Notes: generated by a model not told the origin, from the letters alone. Shown: positions 51,509 through 61,121, counted from the stretch's first letter. The stretch is DNA of 64,000 bases from Streptomyces sp. NBC_00078 (GCF_026343335.1 NZ_JAPELX010000001.1:8246001-8310000), one strand, 5' to 3'. Made by a program: numbers and translations.

Positions 51509-54500
51509 ATGAGTGCCACAGCGGAGGTCTCTCCGCCCAAGGACACCACCGGCCGGATACGGCCGCCCGGCCACGGGCCGATGAGCAAGGTGCCCGAGGC
51601 CTTCGCGGCCTTCTTCGGCGCCCTCGGACTGCTCTGCGTGCTGCTGGCGCTCATCCCACCGCTGCGCGCCCTGCTGCGCCCGGTGGTCCGCTTCCTCGAC
51701 CTGCTCATCGTCCCGGTCAGCGCCAACCTCGCCTACGCCGTCTTCCTCTTCCTGCTCGCCGCCGCGACCGCCGCCCGCAAGAAGATCGCCTGGTGGCTGG
51801 TCGTCGTCTACCTGGGACTGCTGGTCCTCGACGACGTCCTCGGCGTGGCGTTGGGCCTGTACGCCGAGTCCATCCCCTCGCTCGTCGTCTGCTCCCTCGC
51901 GCTGACCCTGCTGATCGTCGCCCGCCGGGAGTTCTACGCCGCCTCCCGCCGCGCCGCCGTCCGACGCGCCCTGCTCGTGCTGCTCGCCGGGCTCGCCGTC
52001 GGCATCCTCGTCGGCTGGGGCCTGGTGGAGCTGTTCCCCGGCACGCTCCCACGCGGCCAGCGCCTGCCATGGGCCGCCAACCGGGTCCTGGGCGGTCTGG
52101 TCTCGGGCCGTTCCTTCGACGGCCGCCCACCCCGAGCCCTGTTCTTCCTGCTCGGCCTGTTCGGCGCCCTCGCCCTGCTCAACGCCGCCGCCACCCTGTT
52201 CCGTTCGCAGCGAATGGAATCCGCCCTGCACGGTGACGAGGAGCCCCGCCTCCGCGCCCTCCTGGGGGCCTACGGCGAGCAGGACTCCCTCGGCTACTTC
52301 GCCACCCGCCGCGACAAGGCCGTCGTCTTCTCGCGCAGCGGCAAGGCCGCCGTCACCTACCGCGTCGAAGCCGGCGTCTGCCTTGCCAGCGGTGACCCCG
52401 TGGGCGACCGTGAGGCGTGGCCGCACGCCATCGCCGCCTGGCTGGACGTGGCCCGCCGACACGCCTGGGCCCCCGCCGCGATGGGCGCCTCGGAGGACGG
52501 CGCCAAGGCCTTCGCCCGCGCCGGACTCGGCGCGCTGCAACTCGGCGACGAGGCGATCCTGAACGTCGCCGGCTTCGACCTCGACGGCCGCGACATGCGG
52601 GTCACCCGGCAGGCCGTGCACCGGGTCCGCCGCACCGGTGCCCACTGCCGCGTCCGCCGCCACGCCACCCTGACCGACGAGGAGATGGAGGCGGTCGTCG
52701 ACAAGGCCGATGCCTGGCGCGACACCGAGACCGAACGCGGCTTCTCCATGGCCCTGGACCGCCTCGGCGACCCGTCCGACGGCGACTGCCTCCTCGTAGA
52801 AGCCCTCAGCGAGGACGGCCGCCTCCTCGCCCTGCTTTCCTTCGTGCCCTGGGGCCGCGACGGCGTCTCCCTCGACCTGATGCGCCGTGACCGCAGCGCA
52901 CCCAACGGGGTCATGGAGTTCATGGTCGCCGACCTGTGCGCCGCCGCCCCGAAGCTGGGCGTCCGCAGGATCTCCCTCAACTTCGCCGTCTTCCGCTCGG
53001 CCTTCGAGGAGGGCGCCCGCATCGGCGCCGGACCCGTCCTCAGGCTGTGGCGGCGCCTGTTGCTGTTCTTCTCCCGTTGGTGGCAGCTGGAGGCCCTGTA
53101 CCGCTCCAACGCCAAGTACCACCCCGAGTGGTACCCCCGCTTCATCTGCTACGGGGACACCGGCTCGCTCGCCCGTATCGGCCTGGCCTCCGCCATCGCC
53201 GAAGGCTTCGTTTCCGTACCGTCCCTGCGCAAACTCTGGGGAAAGGGGCACCCGAGGGGCGCGTCCAGGCCCGCGACGACCGAGGGCCTGCCGTCGCTGT
53301 CGGCGCTCGGCCTCGCCGGAGGGGACGAGGCCGGGCCCGGCGATCCGCATGCCGGCCTGCCCGAACAGGTCCGCATCCGGCACCGCACCCTCGACCGGCT
53401 GCGCGCCGACGGCACCGACCCCTACCCCGTCGGCATACCGCAGCGCACCCACGCCCTCGCCGACGTCCGCGAGGGCGAGCAGGTCACCGTCGCGGGCCGC
53501 ATCATGCTGGTCCGCGACTTCGGCGGCATCGTCTTCGCCGTACTGCGCGACTGGTCAGGCGACCGCCAACTCGCCCTCACCCATGAGGACTCCGGTCCCG
53601 CCCTGGACCGCTTCACCGCCGACACCGACATCGGCGACCACATCACCGCCACCGGCCGCGCGGGCATCAGCGACAAGGGCGAGCTGACCGTCTTCGTCAC
53701 CTCCTGGCAGCTCGTGGGCAAGTGCCTGCGCCCGCTGCCCGACAAGCGCAGGGGCCTCGCCGACCCCGAGGCCAAGGTCCGCATGCGCTACCTCGACCTG
53801 GTCTCCAGCCCCGAGGCCCGCGCGGTGGTCCGCGCCCGCTCCACCGCCGTACAGGCCCTGCGCCAGGGCCTGTTGGAGCGCGGCTACCTCGAGGTCGAGA
53901 CGCCGATGCTGCAGCAGATCCACGGCGGCGCCAACGCCCGCCCCTTCACCACCCACATCAACGCCTACGACCTCGACCTCTACCTGCGTATCGCCCCCGA
54001 GCTGTATCTGAAGCGGTTGTGCGTCGGCGGGATGGAGAAGGTCTTCGAGCTGGGCCGCACCTTCCGCAACGAGGGCGTCTCCTACAAGCACAACCCCGAG
54101 TTCACGATGCTGGAGGCCTACCAGGCCTTCGCCGACTACGACGTGATGCTCGACCTCGCCCGTGAACTGATCCAGGGCGCGGCCACCGCCGCCTTCGGCT
54201 CACCCGTCGCCCACAAGGACGGCAAGGTGTACGACATCTCCGGGGCCTGGCCGGTCAAGACGGTCCACGGCGCGATCTCCGAGGCGCTGGGGGAGGAGAT
54301 CGACGCGGACACGGACCTGGAGGCGCTGCTACGGCTGTGCGACCGGGCCGGCGTCCCGTACACCGCCGACGACGGCCGCGGCGACGTCGTACTCGAAATG
54401 TACGAACGCCTCGTCGAGGAGAAGACCCGACTCCCCACCTTCTACAAGGACTTCCCGACCGACGTCTCCCCTCTGACCCGCCAGCACCGCACCGACCCGC

Positions 54501-54787
54501 GACTGGCCGAGCGCTGGGACCTGGTCGCCTTCGGCACTGAACTCGGCACCGCCTACTCCGAGTTGACGGACCCCGTCGAACAGCGTCGCCGCCTCACCGC
54601 CCAGTCACTGCTGGCCGCCGGGGGAGACCCCGAGGCGATGGAGCTGGACGAGGACTTCCTCGACGCCCTCGAATACGCGATGCCGCCCACCGGAGGCCTG
54701 GGCATCGGCGTCGACCGGCTGGTCATGTTCCTCACGGGCCTGACGATCCGCGAGACGCTGCCGTTCCCCCTGGTACGCCGTCGCTGA
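51509..54787 (+). CDS. lysX: Bifunctional lysylphosphatidylglycerol synthetase/lysyl-tRNA synthetase
   Basis: The 1092-aa fusion resembles mycobacterial LysX. The first ~240 residues have about six transmembrane helices; residues about 240-600 are the MprF-like DUF2156 transferase (RGFSMALDRLGDPSDGDCLL, ISLNFAVFRSAFEEGARIG). The last ~500 are a class II lysyl-tRNA synthetase with OB fold (VTVAGRIMLVRDFGGIVFAV), motif 2 (ELGRTFRNEGVSYKHNPEFT) and motif 3 (GLGIGVDRLVMFLTG). It charges lysine and transfers it to phosphatidylglycerol, lowering surface charge and giving resistance to cationic peptides. ATG 51509 has no strong ribosome binding site. A secreted deacetylase gene follows on the same strand. 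Confidence 0.95.
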   Translation: MSATAEVSPPKDTTGRIRPPGHGPMSKVPEAFAAFFGALGLLCVLLALIPPLRALLRPVVRFLDLLIVPVSANLAYAVFLFLLAAATAARKKIAWWLVVVYLGLLVLDDVLGVALGLYAESIPSLVVCSLALTLLIVARREFYAASRRAAVRRALLVLLAGLAVGILVGWGLVELFPGTLPRGQRLPWAANRVLGGLVSGRSFDGRPPRALFFLLGLFGALALLNAAATLFRSQRMESALHGDEEPRLRALLGAYGEQDSLGYFATRRDKAVVFSRSGKAAVTYRVEAGVCLASGDPVGDREAWPHAIAAWLDVARRHAWAPAAMGASEDGAKAFARAGLGALQLGDEAILNVAGFDLDGRDMRVTRQAVHRVRRTGAHCRVRRHATLTDEEMEAVVDKADAWRDTETERGFSMALDRLGDPSDGDCLLVEALSEDGRLLALLSFVPWGRDGVSLDLMRRDRSAPNGVMEFMVADLCAAAPKLGVRRISLNFAVFRSAFEEGARIGAGPVLRLWRRLLLFFSRWWQLEALYRSNAKYHPEWYPRFICYGDTGSLARIGLASAIAEGFVSVPSLRKLWGKGHPRGASRPATTEGLPSLSALGLAGGDEAGPGDPHAGLPEQVRIRHRTLDRLRADGTDPYPVGIPQRTHALADVREGEQVTVAGRIMLVRDFGGIVFAVLRDWSGDRQLALTHEDSGPALDRFTADTDIGDHITATGRAGISDKGELTVFVTSWQLVGKCLRPLPDKRRGLADPEAKVRMRYLDLVSSPEARAVVRARSTAVQALRQGLLERGYLEVETPMLQQIHGGANARPFTTHINAYDLDLYLRIAPELYLKRLCVGGMEKVFELGRTFRNEGVSYKHNPEFTMLEAYQAFADYDVMLDLARELIQGAATAAFGSPVAHKDGKVYDISGAWPVKTVHGAISEALGEEIDADTDLEALLRLCDRAGVPYTADDGRGDVVLEMYERLVEEKTRLPTFYKDFPTDVSPLTRQHRTDPRLAERWDLVAFGTELGTAYSELTDPVEQRRRLTAQSLLAAGGDPEAMELDEDFLDALEYAMPPTGGLGIGVDRLVMFLTGLTIRETLPFPLVRRR

Positions 54788-54995
54788 CCGCCCACGCCTG
54801 CGGTGCGCGCCCGCCGGCACACGCCGGTACCCGCCGGCATCCTCCGGAACCTCGGGACGCCGAAAGCGAGTTCACGCCCCCGTGCCGGCGACACACCGCG
54901 ACCGGGCCCGGCTGCTTGGGCCAGGCAGGTGGATTTCTGCCGCCGATTCGGTGTTGCTGGGGAGCGTCGGCCTTCGGGCGGGCGACTGATGAGTC

Positions 54996-55844
54996 ATGCA
55001 GAAGGATCAGTTGCTCACGCGGCGCCGGGCGTTGATCGCGGGCGCCGCCGTTCTGGGCGCGGCCGGCACCGGTGGCGCCCTCGCGATGACTGGGGGCGAG
55101 GAGCCGGTCCGGCGAGCCCCCGCCCCCGCTGCCCCCGCCGCCGGCCCCCAGGCCGGCTCGCTCAGGCCCTCCGCCTATCGTCTTCGGCCCCTGACCGGGT
55201 ACGGGGGGCCGCCGCGTGCGGCACCCGGCAGGACGCCCGTGCGGCACGAGCCGTTCCTGCGCATGTCCGGCCGCGGTCGCACGATGGTGCTGACCTTCGA
55301 CGACGGACCCGACCCCCGCTACACCCCGCACATCCTGGACACTCTGGCCGAGCACGATGTCCGCGCCATGTTCTTCGTGTGCGGGGAGATGGCCGTCGAC
55401 AACCAGGACCTGCTGGCCCGGATGGCCGACGACGGCCACATCGTCGGCAACCACACCTGGACCCATCCCCTGCTGACCCGTCTCAAACGCTCCCGGATCC
55501 GCTCCGAGATGGAGCGCACCAGCGACGTCATCGAGAAGGCGTACGGGGAGCGGCCCGTGTGGTTCAGGGCCCCCTACGGTGCCTGGAACCGCGCGGCCTT
55601 CCAACTCGGCGCGGAGATGGGCATGGAGCCCCTCGCCTGGACGGTCGACAGCCTCGACTGGACCACCCCCGGCACCCGCACCATCGTCCACCGTGTCGAA
55701 AACGGCGCCGCCCCCGGTGTCGTGGTGCTGTCGCACGACGCCGGGGGCAACCGTTCCCAGAGTGTCCGGGCCCTGCGCTCCTATCTTCCGCAACTACTGG
55801 ATTCCGGCTACCACATCACCCTGCCGAGAAGGCGACACGCATAA
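54996..55844 (+). CDS. Secreted polysaccharide deacetylase (CE4)
   Basis: The 282-aa enzyme has a Tat-like signal (LTRRRALIAGAAVLGAAG) and a NodB domain: TFDDGPDP metal/base motif, GNHTWTHPLL His pair, RAPYGAWN, and LSHDAGGNRSQ. It removes acetyl groups from peptidoglycan or chitin-like polymers outside the cell. Being downstream of lysX, it fits an envelope-modification theme. It is convergent with the sortase gene, 31 bp apart. Confidence 0.94.
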   Translation: MQKDQLLTRRRALIAGAAVLGAAGTGGALAMTGGEEPVRRAPAPAAPAAGPQAGSLRPSAYRLRPLTGYGGPPRAAPGRTPVRHEPFLRMSGRGRTMVLTFDDGPDPRYTPHILDTLAEHDVRAMFFVCGEMAVDNQDLLARMADDGHIVGNHTWTHPLLTRLKRSRIRSEMERTSDVIEKAYGERPVWFRAPYGAWNRAAFQLGAEMGMEPLAWTVDSLDWTTPGTRTIVHRVENGAAPGVVVLSHDAGGNRSQSVRALRSYLPQLLDSGYHITLPRRRHA

Positions 55845-55875
55845 CCGGATTCCGTCCGCCCGGTCGGGAAAACGC

Positions 55876-56541
55876 TCAGCGGACCTCGACCAGGCGGGCG
55901 AAGACGACGACGTTCCCGTCGTAACCGTGCTGCTTCGAGAATCCGCCCCCGCAGGTGATGACCCGCAGTTCCGGGCCGCCTTTTGACGCGTAGACGCGGT
56001 CGCCGGGGAAGTTGTTCTTGTCGAAGACCTCGATGCCGTAGATCTCGAACACGGCCGTCTTTCCGTCCTTCCGGGCGACCTCGACACGACTTCCCTTTTT
56101 CAGGGCGCCGAGGTTGTAGAAAACGGCAGGGCCCTGTTTGTTGTCGACGTGGCCCACCACCACCGCGGTGCCCTTCTCGCCGGGAGAGACGCCGCCGGTG
56201 AACCAGCCCGCCAGATTCGGGTCCTCCGGGGGCGGCGCCGCGACCCAGCCGTCCGAGTCCAGGCCGACGGGAAGGACCGGTGCGTCGACCCGGATCGTGG
56301 GGATCCTGACCCGGTCGGGCAGGGCGTACGGCAGCGGCTGGACGGTGCCCGGGGCGCCGGGGACGCGGCTGTCGGCGGCGGCCGCGGAGGCGGGCTGCGG
56401 CGGACCCACGTCGAACTCTCCCGAGCCGTTACGAATGAGCGCGAGGCCGGTCAGCAGAACAAGCGCTATCACGCCCCAAGGAGCACGCTTCTTCCGCCGC
56501 TCCTCCTCTTCAGCCAGTTCGGCCAACTCGGACGCAGACAT
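55876..56541 (-). CDS. Class F sortase
   Basis: The 221-aa membrane protein has an acidic N-terminus, a transmembrane helix (APWGVIALVLLTGLALIRNG), then a sortase domain: VRIPTIRVDAPVLPVGL, the catalytic His in VVVGHVDN, Cys in VITCGGGF and Arg in VVVFARL. GAGGGG precedes ATG 56541. Class F sortases are single-copy-type actinobacterial transpeptidases with poorly known substrates. Two genes immediately beyond encode secreted proteins with C-terminal anchor-like helices but no evident LPxTG. Confidence 0.94.
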   Translation of the reverse strand: MSASELAELAEEEERRKKRAPWGVIALVLLTGLALIRNGSGEFDVGPPQPASAAAADSRVPGAPGTVQPLPYALPDRVRIPTIRVDAPVLPVGLDSDGWVAAPPPEDPNLAGWFTGGVSPGEKGTAVVVGHVDNKQGPAVFYNLGALKKGSRVEVARKDGKTAVFEIYGIEVFDKNNFPGDRVYASKGGPELRVITCGGGFSKQHGYDGNVVVFARLVEVR

Positions 56542-56873
56542 TCGTTTCCCCTCTCGACGCGGCCGTCGCCCCGCCATTCGCGCATGAGGACAACGCTAAA
56601 TGCCGCGGGTGAAACCGGCGACGGGACGGAAGCGAACGGGTGGCCTCGGCGCTTCGGGTGCGCCATCCGAGTTGCGGCGGACGAGGAATTTTCTGACGGT
56701 CCGTGACCTGCGGCGATATCCGATTGTGCGGCAATGGCCCGGCGTGTCCTCTCACCAGGACGGACCATCGCCGAAATGCGGGCACGTCCAGGGCAACTGA
56801 GGGTTTTTCTGGGAGACGCTTTCTCGCCGACAGACCGGGGACGGGCCCCGGGGCGTCTTCCGCGGAGGATCAC
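56542..56873. other. 332-bp divergent intergenic region
   Basis: It lies between the sortase and the secreted protein gene. No ORF with codon bias or strong repeat was seen; it should hold two divergent promoters, and an AT-rich patch near 56790-56815 is the best candidate. Confidence 0.35.
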
Positions 56874-57368
56874 ATGAGTACTCATCGTGCCCTGGCGGTC
56901 TCTGCCGCCGCCGTCGCCGCCCTCGGCCTCACCGCGCCGGTGGCCGCCGCGCGGGACGGCATGAACATCAGCCCGACCAACATCGTCGCCCTGCCCAGTG
57001 TCATCGCCCGTGGCGGTCAGCTGACCATCACCGTCGACGGCTGCCCTGGCGGCGGCACGGCGACCTCGGAGGCGTTCCAGCCCACGCCTCTGACCCCGGT
57101 CAGAAACACCAACACGGCCAGGGGCACCGCGACGGTCAACAGGAACGCGCGGACGGGTTCGCACAGCATCACCGTCAACTGCAACGGCAAGACCCTGACG
57201 AACCCTGCCGCCTTCACCGTCATCGGCGGCGTCCAGGGCGGTCTCGGCGGCAGCAGCTCCAGCGGGGCGACGCCGACCGACGTGGCGATCGGTGGCGGGC
57301 TCGTGGCCGCGGCCGTCGTGGCCGGCGGGGTGTTCTGGTTGCGCCGGAGGTCCGAGAGGCGCATCTGA
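56874..57368 (+). CDS. Secreted protein with C-terminal membrane anchor
   Basis: The 164-aa protein has a signal peptide (ending PVAAARDG), an Ig-like beta domain with two Cys (VDGCPGG and VNCNGK) likely disulfide-bonded, a Gly/Ser linker, a transmembrane helix (VAIGGGLVAAAVVAGGVFWL) and an RRRSERR tail. The layout resembles a cell-wall sorting signal, but no LPxTG or LAxTG is present. GGAGG precedes the ATG. The neighbouring sortase and the similar convergent gene suggest a surface-protein cluster. Function unknown. Confidence 0.85.
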   Translation: MSTHRALAVSAAAVAALGLTAPVAAARDGMNISPTNIVALPSVIARGGQLTITVDGCPGGGTATSEAFQPTPLTPVRNTNTARGTATVNRNARTGSHSITVNCNGKTLTNPAAFTVIGGVQGGLGGSSSSGATPTDVAIGGGLVAAAVVAGGVFWLRRRSERRI

Positions 57369-57417
57369 CCCCTCCCCGGATCCGACCTTCCCGCTTCGGA
57401 CAACTGCTCGCACGCCG

Positions 57418-57466
57418 ACAGGCCTTCGCCCCGGAACCTGCCCAGGGTTCCGGGGCGAAGGCCTGT
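57418..57466. terminator. Very strong bidirectional stem-loop
   Basis: A perfect 21-bp stem with a 7-nt loop (TGCCCAG) lies between the two convergent secreted-protein genes, 49 bp after one stop and 6 bp from the other. It is the longest hairpin in the window. Confidence 0.9.
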
Positions 57467-57472
57467 CTGTCC

Positions 57473-58027
57473 TCAGGCGTCGTCCTCGCCGTTGCGGCGG
57501 CGCGAGAAGTGGTACGCCGCCCCGACCGAGCCCGCGATGAGCGCCGCGCCCATCCCGATCTCCTTGAGGTCGAACCCGGCGAGGCTGCCGCCCTCACCGG
57601 CGTGCACGCCGCGGCTGGGAGTGACGGGCACCACCGTGGGGTTGACCGGTACGGGTGTCGGGTGGTGCGGGTGGCCGCCGGCGATGGTCAGATCCGTGGA
57701 ACCGCTGGCGCCGTCACAGGTGAACGTCACCCGGTACACGGCGCCCGGCTTGGCGTCCCAGTCGACCTTCGCCTGTGCCCAGGAACTGCCCGGCCGGATG
57801 GTGACCGTGTCGAACACCGCCGATCTGACCGTCGCAGGTCCCTTGCAGTCGCCGTCCCGGTTCACATGAAGCGTGACCTGGGCACCGGCCGCGGCGGTCG
57901 AGGGCAGGACGCTGAAGGCGAAAGGTGTGAAGTGGTGGCCGTCGTCTCCGGCGACGGCGGCCGGTGCGGAGAGGGCCAGGGCGCCGACGCCCAGCAGTGC
58001 GGCCGAAGCGACGCGTATCGCGCGCAT
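57473..58027 (-). CDS. Second secreted protein with C-terminal anchor
   Basis: The 184-aa protein has a signal peptide (ending PAAVAGDD), a beta-rich domain with two Cys (GDCKG and FTCDG) similar in plan to its convergent neighbour, a His/Pro-rich linker (GHPHHPTPVPVNP), a hydrophobic helix (GMGAALIAGSVGAAYHF) and an SRRRN tail. No LPxTG motif. GGAGGAAC precedes ATG 58027. It looks like a diverged paralogue of the 56874 gene and a candidate partner of the sortase. Confidence 0.85.
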   Translation of the reverse strand: MRAIRVASAALLGVGALALSAPAAVAGDDGHHFTPFAFSVLPSTAAAGAQVTLHVNRDGDCKGPATVRSAVFDTVTIRPGSSWAQAKVDWDAKPGAVYRVTFTCDGASGSTDLTIAGGHPHHPTPVPVNPTVVPVTPSRGVHAGEGGSLAGFDLKEIGMGAALIAGSVGAAYHFSRRRNGEDDA

Positions 58028-58228
58028 GATGTTCCTCCGGTCCCCGAGGAGCAGCTGCGGACCCTTTCCGCTTTCAGGGAAAATGCACCTCGATAACCGA
58101 AACGCTAGGAACAGGTGTGCGTGCGCGCGATCGGAGTAGCGCGAATGGGGCAACCTGGTGGGTCGGCCAGGGGACGGTGGCGGCGTGGCGCGCGTCCCCC
58201 GGCGGGCGGTTCGTCGGGTGAGAGCCGG

Positions 58229-58993
58229 TCAGGACTGGATGTGCGGGAAGAGATTCAAGAACGGTGACGCCGAGGCGGTGATGCCCCGGGTGTACGGCGC
58301 GTCGAAGTCCCAGATGAGGAACAGCAGGAAGGCGATCAGAGCGGAGAACATCCCGGCGAGGATCAGTTCACGCATGGTGCGCCGGATCTGCAGCGCGAAG
58401 ATCATCCCGATGGTGACCACGGCCCCGGCGAGCAGCCCGAACCACACCACACCCGGCATGGTCGCCCCCATGGAGTCGGCCCGGGCGTTGCGGGCCTGGT
58501 CCGCCGCGGTGACCTGGTCCAGGAGCGGCTGGTACGCCTGGGCCTCGAAGTCCGTCCTCGGCTGGTAGTCGGTGACGTCCTGGCGGATGCGGGCGAAGAG
58601 TTCGTCGCCGCGCGAGGTGAGGCGGCCGTCGTCGGCCATTGTCTTCCACTCGGTGTTGACGACCTGTCCGACATAGGCGTTGACATCGTCCCGAATCCGG
58701 TCACGGACGTCGGCCGGATAGACCCGCACCCGCTCCGAGATCTCGTGCAGTGCGACGGCCTCCGCCTGCACATGGTCCTGGGCGGCGCTGCGTCCCTCCC
58801 ACACCCCGGCGATGGCCAGGCCCAGGACGATGGCGTACACCACGCCGATCCACATGGTCATGTACTCGATGACGTCCGGGGTCTCGTTGGGGTCCTCGTC
58901 CTCGGGCGCGGCCCGGTGCCGCACGAAGGTGATGATGACCACGACGGCGCAGGCGGCCAGCATCGCGAGGGTGAGAACAAGCCATTCCGGCAA
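58229..58993 (-). CDS. DUF4239 (bestrophin-like) membrane protein
   Basis: The 254-aa protein has two N-terminal helices (WLVLTLAMLAACAVVVIITF and MWIGVVYAIVLGLAIAGVWE), a helical soluble middle, and two C-terminal helices (TIGMIFALQIR region and LIAFLLFLIWDFDAPY). This is the DUF4239 pattern, whose role is unproven; ion transport is inferred from the bestrophin name. The TTG start at 58993 is supported by GGAGG 7 bp upstream. It follows the proline-rich gene by 16 bp, so the two are co-transcribed. Confidence 0.88.
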   Translation of the reverse strand: MPEWLVLTLAMLAACAVVVIITFVRHRAAPEDEDPNETPDVIEYMTMWIGVVYAIVLGLAIAGVWEGRSAAQDHVQAEAVALHEISERVRVYPADVRDRIRDDVNAYVGQVVNTEWKTMADDGRLTSRGDELFARIRQDVTDYQPRTDFEAQAYQPLLDQVTAADQARNARADSMGATMPGVVWFGLLAGAVVTIGMIFALQIRRTMRELILAGMFSALIAFLLFLIWDFDAPYTRGITASASPFLNLFPHIQS

Positions 58994-59009
58994 GAGATGC
59001 CTCCAGAAA

Positions 59010-59630
59010 TCAGCGCGGCCGCAGGGCGGCGACGGCGATCACGGCGGGCGCCGTGATGATCAGGACAAAGACGATCGGTGACGCGGGGCCGTGCGACGGG
59101 CTCTTGCGTACCGGCGTCCGGTAGTGCGGGTAGCTCAGCGGGGCCGCGACCGGACGGGGGGTCGGCTTCGCCGGCGGCCTCGGGGCGGGGGGCGGAGCCG
59201 GAGGGGCCGGCGCGGGCGGCGGAGCCGGACTCGGGGTCGGGCGAGGTGGCGCGGGCCGCCCAGGCGCCGGAGAGGGCGAGGCGTGCGGCGGTTCGGGTTT
59301 CGGTGGCGGCTTCGGTGTCGGTTTCGGGGTGGGCGTGGGCGTCGGAGGAGGCGGCTTCGGCCGGGGTGGTGTCGGCGTGGGCTTGGGTGCCGGTGTGGGG
59401 GACGGTGTCGGCTCGGGCGGGGGGCACATCGGGGGAGTCGGCCAGGAGAGGTCTCCGGCGACCGCCACCGCCTGTATGCCGTCCGGGCCGGCCGAGGCGT
59501 ATGCGCAGGCGTCGGCCGTCGCCGGGCCGGCCGGTGCTCCCACCAGCAGCCAGGTCAACGTCACCACCGCCAACGCCCTTGCGGCGAAGGCGGTTTGGTT
59601 CGGTTCGGGTCCATACACGACGAAGATCAT
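59010..59630 (-). CDS. Secreted/anchored proline-rich protein
   Basis: The 206-aa product has an N-terminal hydrophobic export signal (FAARALAVVTLTWLLVGAPA), a short domain with two Cys (DACAYAS and PPMCPPP), a ~90-residue Pro/Thr/Lys repeat region (PTPTPKPTPKPPPKPEPP) and a C-terminal helix (SPIVFVLIITAPAVIAVAAL) with an Arg-Pro-Arg end. It probably spans the cell wall as an extended stalk. Start ATG 59630 follows AAGG. It overlaps no gene and precedes the DUF4239 gene by 16 bp. Confidence 0.8.
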   Translation of the reverse strand: MIFVVYGPEPNQTAFAARALAVVTLTWLLVGAPAGPATADACAYASAGPDGIQAVAVAGDLSWPTPPMCPPPEPTPSPTPAPKPTPTPPRPKPPPPTPTPTPKPTPKPPPKPEPPHASPSPAPGRPAPPRPTPSPAPPPAPAPPAPPPAPRPPAKPTPRPVAAPLSYPHYRTPVRKSPSHGPASPIVFVLIITAPAVIAVAALRPR

Positions 59631-59892
59631 GAGCCTTGGCGCGCCGAGGCGTGCCGGAGCGCGCCGAGATTGGCCCGAACGGGGGATGAAGGGCGTGCGG
59701 TGGTTTGACCGGCGTGCACCCGGGCGGCCGTAGATGCGTACGTATGTGCGAGTTGGGGTGCCGGTGTCACGGGTTCGGGAAAGAAATTTGTGAGGCGGTT
59801 GAACACAACCACCGGTCCCGTTCGTACCCATGCTCGTGCAGCGGCGCAGCAGGGCGCTGCAACACCGTTGTGATTATGGGGAGTTGTTGACG

Positions 59893-60852
59893 ATGAAGAC
59901 CTCCTGGCGGAGCGCCTCGTATGTGGTGGGCGCCGCGGCCATGCTGGCCCTGACGACGGCGTGCGGCCAGGACAGCGGCACTTCCTCCGTGGGCAGTCAG
60001 AACGTGGGGGCCACGGCCGCGGCGGGCGATTACGGCAGCGTCGGCGCCGGTGGCACGACCGCCGCCAGCCCCAGCAACGGCTACGGGGCCGACGGGCAGG
60101 GCTCCGCGGCCCAGGCCTCGGCCGCGGGCAAGCTTGCCGTCACCCAGAACGCCGAGCTGGGCAAGGTGCTGACGGACGGCGGCGGTCTGACCCTGTACCG
60201 CTTCGACGCGGACACCGCCGAGCCGCCCAAGTCGAGCTGCGACGGCGACTGTGCCAAGACCTGGCCGCCGGTTCCCGCGGACGACGCCACGGCCGGGGCG
60301 GGCATCGACAAGGCACTGCTCGGTGAGGTCACCCGGGCCGACGGCACCAAGCAGCTGACCATCAGCGGCTGGCCCGCGTACCGCTATGCGAAGGACTCCA
60401 AGGCCGGGGACACCACCGGTCAGGGCGTGGGCGGCAAGTGGTACGCGCTCGCCCCCGACGGCAAGAAGGCCACGCTCGCGAGCCTGCCGGGTCTGTCCGT
60501 GCGCACCGACCCCAAGCTCGGCAAGATCGTCGTCGACAAGAACGGCATGACGGTCTACCGCTTCCTGAAGGACGTGGCCTGGCCCGACCCGATCTCCAAC
60601 TGCACCGGTTCCTGCCTGGACAAGTGGCCGGCCGTCGCCCCGGTCGAGCCCAACGACACCAAGGGCATCGAGAAGAAGGGCCTGATGGGCTTCACCCGCC
60701 CCGACGGCGTCAAGCAGATGACCGTCGACTGCTGGCCGGCGTACACCTTCTCCGGTGACAACGCACCCGGGCAGACCAACGGCCAGGGCGTGGGCGGCAC
60801 GTGGTACGCCATGGCGCCCGACGGAAAGCCGGTCGGCGCGCCGAAGAAGTAG
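59893..60852 (+). CDS. SCO0930-family lipoprotein
   Basis: The 319-aa lipoprotein has lipobox LTTAC (Cys24), a Gly/Ala/Ser linker, and two tandem repeats of the secreted Lipoprotein_15 type: LGKVLTDGGGLTLYRFDADT with CDGDCAKTWPP, then LGKIVVDKNGMTVYRFLKD with CTGSCLDKWPA. Each has a Cys pair and a GVGGxWYA segment. Members are surface proteins of unknown function; redox or metal binding by the CxxxC pairs is conceivable. GGGGAG lies upstream of ATG 59893. It is divergent from the proline-rich gene. Confidence 0.92.
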   Translation: MKTSWRSASYVVGAAAMLALTTACGQDSGTSSVGSQNVGATAAAGDYGSVGAGGTTAASPSNGYGADGQGSAAQASAAGKLAVTQNAELGKVLTDGGGLTLYRFDADTAEPPKSSCDGDCAKTWPPVPADDATAGAGIDKALLGEVTRADGTKQLTISGWPAYRYAKDSKAGDTTGQGVGGKWYALAPDGKKATLASLPGLSVRTDPKLGKIVVDKNGMTVYRFLKDVAWPDPISNCTGSCLDKWPAVAPVEPNDTKGIEKKGLMGFTRPDGVKQMTVDCWPAYTFSGDNAPGQTNGQGVGGTWYAMAPDGKPVGAPKK

Positions 60853-60898
60853 CCGTCACCTCCCCAGGGTTGATTGCACCGGACGCGCGTACGACCGT

Positions 60899-60935
60899 GG
60901 TCCGCCCCCTCCGCACCGCACGGAGGGGGCGGACC
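60899..60935 (+). terminator. Stem-loop after the SCO0930-type gene
   Basis: A perfect 15-bp stem (GGTCCGCCCCCTCCG and complement), loop CACCGCA, followed by TCTTT. It lies 46 bp past the stop. Confidence 0.9.
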
Positions 60936-61121
60936 TCTTTGCGTTGTGCGGCTGGAGGGCCGGGGGCCGGTCCCAGGGGCGGCGCAGTACCGGACGAATG
61001 CGGCAAGTGCCACAGGCAGTGACCGGGAACGGACGGTCAATTTCCGTTTCGGCTCGCCCTGTTGGCAGGCGATCAGTAGCCTCAGCTCGAACACCGGATC
61101 GCCAACGCCTTGGAGAGATAG

